This document shows, one piece after another, positions 54,851 through 64,000 of a DNA stretch of 64,000 nt; position 1 is the first letter of the stretch; each line of letters starts with the position of its first letter. This DNA is from Lateolabrax maculatus (taxonomy: Eukaryota > Chordata > Actinopteri > Acropomatiformes > Lateolabracidae), in assembly GCA_031216445.1 (NCBI GenBank), contig CM062219.1:14229001-14293000 (forward strand), read 5' to 3'. The notes under the pieces are model-generated. The model saw only the letters and a list, made by a program, of their open reading frames with translations. It was not told the DNA's origin and did no database searches. A program made the translations under genes and the position numbers.

Positions 54851-57800
54851 GTTGCCATGGAATGATATTGAAGACATTTTCACTGAAAAGCACTATCTAC
54901 ATAAAACTAACCTACTTTCTTACATAACACTCGTGTAATATCAACATATATTGTTGTATATAGTTTTTATTGTGGGAAATGTATTTCTTTTTGTCAATGG
55001 AGAATCTTAACAGCATATTATGAGGTCATTTCTTGTGGTTTCATCCAACATGATGTTTTCATGAAAGTTCAGGCAAGTTTGGATAAAAAAGGTATTTGGC
55101 TAGTGAAATGGTACAAGTGGACGGTGGATTGAGGGTCTCATCCACTGATCTCACTTGAAATATTTCCCATTTCAGTAATGTAATCAAACATAATCAAAAT
55201 GAATTGGCAAACTAGACATCCATGTGACCTACAGCTCACTCCTTCTGTTCTGATTGTTTGCCTGGAGTCTTTGCTGTAGCATAAAGTATTGCAGATATTA
55301 AAAAGGCATGACTTATATTTAGTTAGACTGGAACATGTCTAAGATATTACACGGGATGCAGCGTTTTCAAACAAGGCTGATGTAGTGGTGTCATCCAATA
55401 GCAATTCCAGAGGCCATTGTTTAAGACCCCCTCTCTTGAATTAAATCATTTTTATTGCTTTCCCTTGACATGGCTCCCATTCTCAGTAAATCTAGTCCAA
55501 ACAGCATTAGCTTGCCAACGTATTATGGCTTTTCCACATGTACAAAACATATTACGTGGAGTCCACACTGTGTAATGCTTTAAACACACAGCATTGGTCC
55601 TATTCAACACTGACAATAAGAACCAACAGATCCTCATCACTCATCTTCCCTTAAGTTATTTCCCAGGAATAAATAGTCCCAATTGTGTAACCTCTGGCAG
55701 CATCTGGGAAGAAGACAAAATAAATAAAAGGCAATTTGTGAAAGCAAGGAGTCACAGTGATTCACCATTATTAGACAATTTATTGGATCAAAAAGCTGAA
55801 TCTGGATAACATTAGAATTTGATTTTGATCATCTTAGAAGAAATAATCACTCCTGTCTCATCAAAAAATTGAAACCCTAAGCAAGGCACAACTCCAACGC
55901 TGGCTAGCGGCCATAAGCAAACTGATAGCCCTGGCCACTGTCCAGGTATGAGCATCTGTAAATGAATCAGGCAGGTGTAACAAACTGGTGTTGAGAGACG
56001 GAGAGTGTACTCAAGTAACCTGCCCCTGGCAAATGAAGGTAAAACCGTATATTAGTCACAGAAAAAGTGATTTTGGGGGATCAGCCCTGGTCTCTGGCTT
56101 TACCAGAAACAGTTAACTGCATGTCCCTGCTATCACCCTCTGTGCTGTCCTTATTAACCACTCCCTGTAGACATTCAGGAGAGAGCCACCGCCTTCGGGC
56201 TAATTTTAGGCCGTCTGTACCAACGGCAACTCATTAGCCTGATTCCCAGGGCTGGCCAGGCCTTATTCATTATCAGTGTCACCTCACCCAAAGCAACATA
56301 TCCATCTATACTTCCTTGCCTCTTGGTTATCAATAGAGATAAGGTATCGTGTGGGCAGTAGTAAATGCAACAGTATGTATGTTACATTCAATACAGTATG
56401 GAAATACTTTTTTCTTAAGGATAATTACCTAGTTTTCTTGACATTTGTGCCTGACTCTTCTCTCCTTCAGTGTCATTGAAGATATCAGGGCTCATTTAAG
56501 AATTTATTTGCAGCTCGTTATTTTTGTCCATTGTGAAAAAACAACTAGTGACTGACTCTAACCCCACCCACTGAGAAGTCTAGGTGTACAGAGGATGAAT
56601 TTGGGATTGTTGTAAGATAATCAGACAGCTACTTTTACGAAAAGTGATAAAAGGTCATGCTGATAGTATTAATTGATTAACCGATTGGTAGATCAACATA
56701 GAATTAACTGACCTCAATTTTAATCATCAATAAATAACCATCAAGTCATACAGCAAGCTAAAATGCCAAACATTTCCTGATTCACACTTTTTGCTTGTTT
56801 GAACAAAACAAGCAATTTCAAGACATCGCCTTGGGTTCTGGGAAACTGTGATGGGTATTATTCACTATTTCCTATCATTTTATAGACAAGTTCATAACAG
56901 AACAAAAAAAGTGAATCACCATTAATTGCAGCCTTAGTGCAAGGAGTACAGTGAAATTAGAGATTTCTTTTTCACAATCCCTCTGCATTGTAACAGCTTA
57001 GTGAGCAGCAGTTGTTAAGAAGTGAGGAGACATTGACTGACATTGCACACAGCGAGTGAGTAGCAGTGAATAGGCAGACCCTCTGGAGCTGAAACTGTGC
57101 TAATCCACTGCACCCCTACAGTCCGAAACTCTCCAAGCCGCTTCCTCTTCCTCACGTTCAGCTGTCATTCTCCACTTGTTTGATGCTTCTTTGACATTCT
57201 CCTTGACTCGTCTCCTGACTTCCGTGTCCATGAGCACATGCTGGGTCTCCCTCATTCAGGCTTTGGGGTTCAGTAGTCTCAAAATGTATCCAAACAGTGA
57301 GCATTGCAAAAATATCTCACATACAGAAACACAAGGTTCAGTTTCTTCTTGTCACTTAATGAAAGTAGGTAAAGGAAGACAGGATAGGGTTTCTTTTCTA
57401 CAGGAACAAGGAAGATTTATATATTTTATGGCTTGTACATAAGTTGAATGAGTTAAGTTGAATTTATTCTGCAGAATGTGGTGATGTTACTCAGACACGG
57501 TTTGTCGCACAATCATCTCTTCACTGGCGCACTGGAAAAAACTTGTAGATAACAATTTCCAGTTAAATATTATTACAGTAAAAGAATTATACGTGTTGAT
57601 AGGAGTTACATTTGAATAATTGGACTTATGTATTTTGGAAAGGAGGCCATGCAAAGCATCAAGTTAACCATTATACATCTATGAATGAATTAACGAAGAG
57701 GGACTGACAACATTTTAAATTGTTCAATCTTTAATTAGGTATATAGTTTGATTTGGCATCAAATCTTTAAAAGAAGATGCTTTTTAAAAAAAAATAAAAT

Positions 57801-58020
57801 AATGTATTGGTTGGTGTATAATTGCTTCTTTGAGCATATTTTCCCGGCAGTGCATGTGCAGAAGGAGATATTGATGTAGACAGTGGTGCTATGAGAAAGT
57901 GGAAAACTGATCAGTCCTAACTAAATCCATGGGGAGGCGCACAGTGGGTGATGGCTCCGGGTAGATGTTTTATTCCCACATCTTTCGTGTCTTTCTCATT
58001 TGTGCGCTTGTAGCTTTGTG

Positions 58021-58026
<6 letters not shown>

Positions 58027-58078
<52 letters not shown>
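58027..58078. repeat. (TG)n microsatellite
   Basis: Uninterrupted TG run of about 52 bases. Confidence 0.95.
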
Positions 58079-58080
<2 letters not shown>

Positions 58081-58470
58081 TCCATACGCATGTTTGTGTG
58101 TTACTCACTTTATTTTGTAGTCATTCTCCGTTCACCCCCCTCAACCAGTGAGCTGGAACCCTTATTGTAACGAGCCCAGCACGCTCAATTACCCACTCAC
58201 AACCCATTACCCTCACCCACACCGCTTTACTCAGAAGACACGCTCCATACACTCAGAGTAGCATCTTGCTCCAGTCATGCATGCAGCAGGCCAGTGTGTC
58301 AAGTACTGCATCCCTGTGAGCGTGTGGAAAAGATAGAAAATTAGTAAAAATTAAGTTATCTTTTGAATATTTAGTAATTGTAGGTGACACTATTGATTTG
58401 AGGCTATGTTTAGGTTCATTTCAACCTTGTCGGAGCAGCCGATTGATTTTACAGACGAAGGGTACAGTAC

Positions 58471-58848
58471 GAACTCCACACTGTCCTTAAACTTGCAATA
58501 AACCTTATTAGAGATGTAACGTTTCGGTGCTTAGACCTTCATCAGGTAAAACTGATGAACAAACAAACAACATTCCAGAAAGCCAACACCTCAGGTGAGG
58601 CCAGTCGAGACCATCAGCTGTCCAGCAATCAGTCTCACAGTCGGTACGCATTTTACCAATTAAAAGGCAAATCCCACCAGGAAAACATTCCACAAGATAC
58701 AATGGACAGCAACTACATACATTTATAAACAGAAACTGATGAATATAATTAATTATAAAAACATTTAAAAACAAAATCCACAATAAAGTATTATGTTTTT
58801 TCTGTAATAAACTTTATTGCAAGTTTAAGGATAGTCTGCGGGAGTTCC
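58471..58848. mobile_element. MITE-like element with about 40-bp terminal inverted repeats
   Basis: The left arm GAACTCCACACTGTCCTTAA, continuing ACTTGCAATAAA, and the right arm (reversed) GAACTCC...CTATCCTTAA, continuing ACTTGCAATAAA, match over about 40 bp with few differences. The 300-bp interior contains ACGTTTCGGTGCTTAGACCT next to TCATCAGG, a phrase common in short teleost repeats. There is no coding capacity. Confidence 0.75.
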
Positions 58849-59379
58849 ATCTTCTCTTGCCTGTGTTTATTATCTCCAATGCACCTGGCTACAAGACAAG
58901 TGTTCATGAACATTTACAGTCAAGATATAAAATGTTGACTCATTGCTTTCTGAGACTATTGTTTACTGTTTATTTGGGTCCCCTTTAGTTGTTACCTACC
59001 ACGGCAACTCTCTTCCTGTCCGGTCCATATTAAGAAAATACAGTATAATCGCATGAAATCATGTTCACACACAGGGAAAGATTGTAGATGATAGAAAATA
59101 ATTTCTGTATTTCAAAGTTTTGAATAGTTTTGCTCCAGTTATTAAAAGTATAAACAAATGTATTATAAGTATTAATATTGTCATTCCCCATAGTGTTATC
59201 AGTCTTCAAAGTTTACATATTGAATTTAAGAAAAGACAATGTCATCAGTCAAATTAAATGAAATTACAGCATACAATTTCTCACAAATGGCTCTTTTCTG
59301 ACATTCATGAGTTTTTAATGGTGTTAGATAACTTGGGAAAACTGAACATATTCTTCAGCCACACTGGACGTTCCAAAAA
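58849..59379. other. Intergenic, no gene seen
   Basis: AT-rich sequence with no recognised feature. It may include the 3' flank of the hAT relic that follows. Confidence 0.5.
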
Positions 59380-60450
59380 TCCACCAACCCCTTTCTTTAT
59401 TTCAGCGGCCAAATATGGTCTTTAGCTGCTTGTTACACAGACGAGTAGTTTATAAAAACCCACAAGCTTATCCGTCCTGTTTGCACATCTTATGCCATGT
59501 CTACAGAGTTCATGTGGACTCAAAGCCAGAAAGTGGAGCAGAAGTTGTCATGTATTTGATCTCTAATTTGGTTTGAGATAATGAGTAACTGCTCAGCGTG
59601 CTTTATCATCTTTACAGCAGCTATTCCAGGCTGATGGCCTGCAAGGTTGTGAGTTTTAGGTGCGCTGCTGTCACTGCAATAACATCCTGTATAGATAAAT
59701 TATTCCCTTCAGGGGTGCAGCAAGGGTATTACATCTTTTTCTCACCCCAAAAATTTACTGACTGATATAACAGCAGTAATTTAACAGTTTTCTTGACCAC
59801 CTTCAAACTCCTGGCAGCTACATCCATGTTTGCAGGATTGTCCGCTGTTACTGCTAACACCTTTCCCTGAATACTAAAGTCCTAAAATCATTATGTGTCG
59901 CGTCTCTTCGGCCACAAACTCTTGTTCCTGTCTGGGCCACATAGACAGCTTTTGTGTGGCGAACTTGGTGAACTGAACAGTGACTGTAGTGAAGTGGTCC
60001 TGGGCTACGCTGGTCCACCCATCACAGGTAAGTGCCACATGCTCAGTCTCCTTCAACTCCTGCAGCCTGCACTCTCTTCCTCTCTGTGGCACACCACGTG
60101 TGTTAGAGAGCATGTCTCTTGACATTGGCGGTTGATACTGTGGTTTAAGGGCTGCAGTCATATCTGTAAGTGGCACACAGAGCATCGTAAACACCTCATC
60201 TCAAAAGCACTGCTTGTGCCAGTTGTTGCTGAATACTTCCGTTTGCTGAGCATAAGTGAGTGAGGTGCAACCGTCTCTGCTGGCTGGCTTACCTGAACCA
60301 CTTTCCACTGGAGAAAATGGCTGAAGCCCCTTCACAATAAATGCTGTCACTACCCTGTGGCATTCCTCCTTCCTCTCCTAGTCGTCTGTGACTTTGCGGC
60401 TAATGTGAATAGTGTGTGATCGAGGCCGCTCCTGAGGGCGCTGGGGACAT
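59380..60450 (-). pseudogene. hAT-family (ZBED1-like) transposase relic
   Basis: On the minus strand, with frameshifts and stops, there are in order: VVTAFIVKGLQPFSPVES (about 60360-60305), the hallmark EHVALTCDGWTSVAQDHFTT continuing VTVQF (about 60050-59975), KVLAVTADNPANMDVAARSL (about 59865-59800), and a degraded 'AHTLNLA' equivalent (THNLAGH, about 59660). These are the ordered blocks of ZBED-type hAT transposases, including the first catalytic Asp in CDGWTS. The BED zinc finger and the C-terminal dimerisation domain are not recognisable. It cannot encode an active transposase as read. Confidence 0.78.
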
Positions 60451-61256
60451 CAGCAGCAGGAGTTGTGGTGGTAGGAGCGGGACCTAAGATTAAGCATAGT
60501 TAAGGGAGCCAACATTAACCAAACACAGCTGCTGCAGAAGCGAAACTCCCGGTAGCCAATGCACTAAGCATTGTCAGTTGTATCTAGGGCAACTAGTGGA
60601 GGGTTTCTAAATATGGTAAAGTCAGCGGGGAGTCCATAACAGATTGTGAAACCTGTCACACAAACCTGCCTACTGGAGCCTGCCCAAAGCAGGCAAAGCA
60701 AGTTTTAGCACACAAAAGATGAGTAATTTAGCTTAGTAACCGTTTATCTAACCTGAAGTCATCGACAGTTGCGGCGTGTCCTTTTGAGAAGACAACGCCA
60801 GTGTCGGCCTTGCTCACACGGTGCGGCTGGGGATTGCAGCGAAGAAAAACACAGCAACAGAAGCAAGTGCTGAGCAACAAAGTTGGAGACATAAAAACAA
60901 GGATCTGAGAGATTACCACTTAAAGTTGTTTTTCCACAGAGGGTTTTAGTGACATTCAGTACACTCTAAATGCTCCTTCCACCGCAGATTTAAGAATTTA
61001 ATGTGCATTGGTTGCAGACAAGATTTTAGTGTTGCATGGTTCTACTGAAGAGGCCTTTCCAACCCAACCAGAGAAAGTGTGTGTGTTGTGTGTTTGACTG
61101 CTGCTGTTGGTGGGGTTGTTATTTCGTGGTTTTGATTGGCATCCCATACCAATTGGTTCTTGAGCAAACTTTACACACGTGTCATTTCTCCAGTTCCTCT
61201 GTTTCTTGCTGCTGCTTTCAGTTAACATAATACTATACTGGCTCAGTGTGTGTGTC

Positions 61257-61314
<58 letters not shown>

Positions 61315-62430
61315 ACCGGATGGTGTGTCTTTTGCTTTTGGCTGATCATTGCTGAGTTGAACTGACAGGGGTTCTGCTTTCTGTTTTGCACGCTTTAAGG
61401 TCTGTACAGCCATAAAAAATAGTGGCAAAATAGTTCGTCATCTTTCCACAAGCTCCAAGTCAATCGAGGTGAGGAGCCTCTGAACTCGTGAGATGTATCT
61501 GTTTTCATTTATAATGCAAAATGACTTAAATATGACTTAGAAAAAGTTTCAAGATCAGATTCTGTTTTCACTGAAGTGTAGAAAAGTAGAAGTGTTGATG
61601 TTTTGATCCCAGTGAGCTGGGAGGAAATTTTAGGATTTAGGGACACTAAAAAAATAACTTTCCGAAAAGTTTACTTTCCCCATTACATTATTCATCTATT
61701 TCTCTACTGTTGTAAACACTGTACATGTTTTGAAAGTTGGGGAATTGGTTTCGGGAATGAGAGCAATAAGTGGCAGCCCCTGTGGTACTTATAGTCCTGG
61801 TCAATTTTGGTGACACCTGTGGTTTCTCCTTTGACTTTCCTCACAGTTGATGACCAGTGAGCTGCCCCATGATGAGCTACATTTGAACTTGTGCAGGGTG
61901 TGTGAATGGCTCTTTAAAGGCTAAATTCTTGGGCACAAACATAGTGGGCTTCTGTGTGAGGCTCCAAGTGCATTTGGAAAAAGGAGCTCAGCTTTCAGTG
62001 TTGTTTGCAGGTGAGTAAGCAACAGCTCCAACACCTCCACCAGTGAATCCTAATCATTAACATTTGGCACGTTTTTAAAGAGACACTCCAAAAATATTGG
62101 CTGACCTGAAATAATAAAAAAGTATTTGTATTTGCCATCATTTAGCACCAGATTAATATATTTATACACTCACAACGACAGCAAAGTAGTCTAGAATCCA
62201 ATTCAGCCCTACAAAACAGCTTGACTTATTTTCTTGACTGTGTTGCTCTTACTGTGCTGTTGTTGTCACTAGCTCCACCTGCACAATCTGCACGCATGCA
62301 ATATACAGTAGGACATGTAGGAATCACCAAATTAAACAGAAATGGACAGATTCTGGGAATGTGGACCCAAGTAAATTTTAAGGATAATGCTGGTGAAATT
62401 ACGTTTTGTTATTTTCAAAAAGGCCAAAAG
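60451..62430. other. Intergenic, no gene seen
   Basis: It contains a TG/GA compound microsatellite at 61246-61309. Sequence at 60451-60600 may be the degraded N-terminal part of the hAT relic. No exon is recognised. Confidence 0.5.
61246..61309. repeat. (TG)n(AG)n compound microsatellite
   Basis: About 30 bases of TG with one TC interruption, passing directly into about 33 bases of GA. Confidence 0.95.
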
Positions 62431-62600
62431 GCTAAATCATTTCCTAAAACAGCTGGGCACTGCAGTTTTTGGCAAATTTTACTCAAACAAAAGCAAGTAG
62501 TGCATTTGTTGGGTACTATTTTCTGTGGAGGTTTAATACACATTTGGTGCTCTAGTTAGTATGTACAGCCCAGAATTTGGTATTGACTCAAAATAAACTA
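62431..62600 (+). repeat. Dispersed repeat, copy B (partner at 21162)
   Basis: Same ordered blocks as at 21162-21340, including TTTCCTAAAACAGCTGGGCA and TTGACTCAAAATAAACT. After this, both copies continue with a 'ttcat..tgaag' phrase. The short open frame across it (62221-62559) is not gene-like. Confidence 0.85.
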
Positions 62601-64000
62601 CTGTGCCCATCTTCATAGTAATGAAGTCCTGTAATTCACTTGTGGTTTTGGATTTGTTGATGATAAGAAAAATATAAAGTATACATTTTTAATCCTGCCT
62701 TCTAATCAAAGCAGATCAGGAGATACTTCACAGACAGTACACACTCGGGATGTGCAGCTCCATCACTGAGGCCAATGTGATATGCATCTTGATAAAAGAC
62801 ACATAGGAAGCAAGTTCTAATGCGATAGGATTCAACCTTATTGCGATGCAGTGCGATTCAACACGTTTTGATTCAACACAATGCAATTTGATGCAATCCA
62901 AAAGAGCATGATGCTGGACATTTCAGTATAGTACAGAGCGTTGGATTTTATTCTTTGGTTCTCCTTCAGCAAACAGCAAATCATAAATTAACTAAAAAGG
63001 TGCCATTTTTATGTTACAAATTTGTTTCTGTAGGACTGCAACCAAGTAAGCATCTTATTTATGCCATTTCTTTTTGACATCTAAAAAACACTTAGCCTTT
63101 TCACAAACAGGCCATTTCACAGGTCCTTTGTGCTGCAAAAAAAAAAAGTCTATAACAAAATAAAAGAAAAGAAAACCGGGCCTCAACCTGGCCTCAAATC
63201 GGTCCTCCTTTCACAAACAGGTCCTCCTAACTGCTTTCAAATGTATAATGGTAAACTATCACTGGCAGTCACAGGCTACTATAAAAACCAGTCTAACCAT
63301 CATAATAACACCTTACACACTAAATTCAATTCATATGTCCTACTTACAAATGTACGCTTCAGGTGAGTATTTAAGTTAGTCGTGCTGCCTGTGTACTTTA
63401 AAGGCATATTTTGCTAATTGCTTAGTGTTGCCAAACTTTTCATTTGTAGTTATTCTGTGGAACGTGTTGCTTTTTTCCTCCATGTCAATCTCAAATGTGA
63501 CTCGCCCGGACACACCTCAGCTTCCATAGTTGTGGAGATAAGAGGGCACGCTTGAGAAAGTTTAGAGAGGAGGAATCAATTGAAATATAATATTATTGGT
63601 CACATTCTAAATAATAAAGGCATAAGGCCTCTACTAATTATATAAATAAATTGTATTTTATTGATGCAAAGTTGTTAAAAACAACATATCGCTAGTTCAT
63701 CCCAAATTGTATCCAGTGCACACTATTTTTAATCTGGGCAATCGCTTGAATTTTTATGCTGGTGCACCGATGCACATCGGTGAATCTAACCATCCCTACT
63801 ACACACACTTTACTGTTTCTGGTGAGGGCATCTGCCCTGACAGTAGTTTGTTTAAGAGCCAGCCTTCCTTACTCAAACATTTAGAATTACAGAAGTCTGC
63901 ACCATACTTCTCAGTCTCCTTGGCAACATGACCAAAGACTCCTCCTCCACATAAATACAAACAAATGTGCATATGAGCACACACACACACGCACACACAC
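62601..64000. other. Window end, no gene seen
   Basis: It includes AT-rich sequence, repeated 'gcgat..gattcaa' phrases at 62820-62900 suggesting a decayed dispersed repeat, an inverted octamer pair CACCGATG-CA-CATCGGTG at 63765-63782, and a CA tract starting at the window end. Confidence 0.5.

Larger units (their letters stand above)
52928..58470. other. Intergenic or intronic, no exon recognised
   Basis: It holds a T-run at 52958-52971, an A-run at 53650-53664, a (CA)n at 54096-54137, a telomere-like dispersed repeat near 54735-54850 (CCCTAACCCTAAC at 54774) and a (TG)n at 58027-58078. The remaining AT-rich sequence shows nothing I can identify. Confidence 0.55.

Noticed and set aside
62221..62559. 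112-codon frame beginning with a hydrophobic stretch
   Set aside because: Its second half lies in a dispersed repeat also present at 21.2 kb, and there is no gene-like context.

Overview
The window looks like nuclear DNA of a ray-finned fish, probably a spiny-rayed teleost. Its genes are split by GT-AG introns, long dinucleotide repeats are frequent, and several dispersed repeats match families I recall as typical of teleosts. It contains relics of Tc1/mariner, hAT, PIF/Harbinger and L2-like elements. I see no bacterial, organellar or viral gene organisation. I ran no search; every identification is from reading.

Two protein-coding genes can be reconstructed completely, both on the minus strand. 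Positions 202-6870 hold dusp4, a nuclear dual-specificity MAP kinase phosphatase: four coding exons, 368 residues, intact rhodanese-like and catalytic domains. Its CpG-rich 5' end (about 6500-7140) carries a perfect CRE-like octamer and a TATA-like box. Positions 28636-49602 hold an 11-exon cytochrome P450 of 427 residues whose reading frame runs through every splice junction. Its ExxR, PERW and heme-cysteine motifs are intact. It has no N-terminal membrane anchor and no normal oxygen-activation motif in the I helix. It resembles the CYP26/CYP120 group more than the drug-metabolising families, but I cannot name its family. It is the most interesting object in the window.

The two genes are separated by about 21.5 kb (7140-28635) with no supportable exon. 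This gap holds two MITE-like elements, three copies of one teleost repeat, an L2-type 3' tail and many microsatellites. The long introns of the P450, above all the one before the last exon, hold a 1.4 kb Tc1 relic, an L2-like LINE fragment, a telomere-like repeat and a local duplication.

From 49603 to the end I find no complete gene. There is a minisatellite, a PIF/Harbinger transposase fragment, a TATC/CT microsatellite next to a possible 37-nt exon on the plus strand, a MITE with about 40-bp inverted ends, a decayed hAT (ZBED-like) transposase and a dispersed repeat that also occurs at 21.2 kb.

Nothing suggests that the two genes share a pathway. Dusp4 dampens MAP kinase signalling in the nucleus, and the P450 has an unknown substrate.
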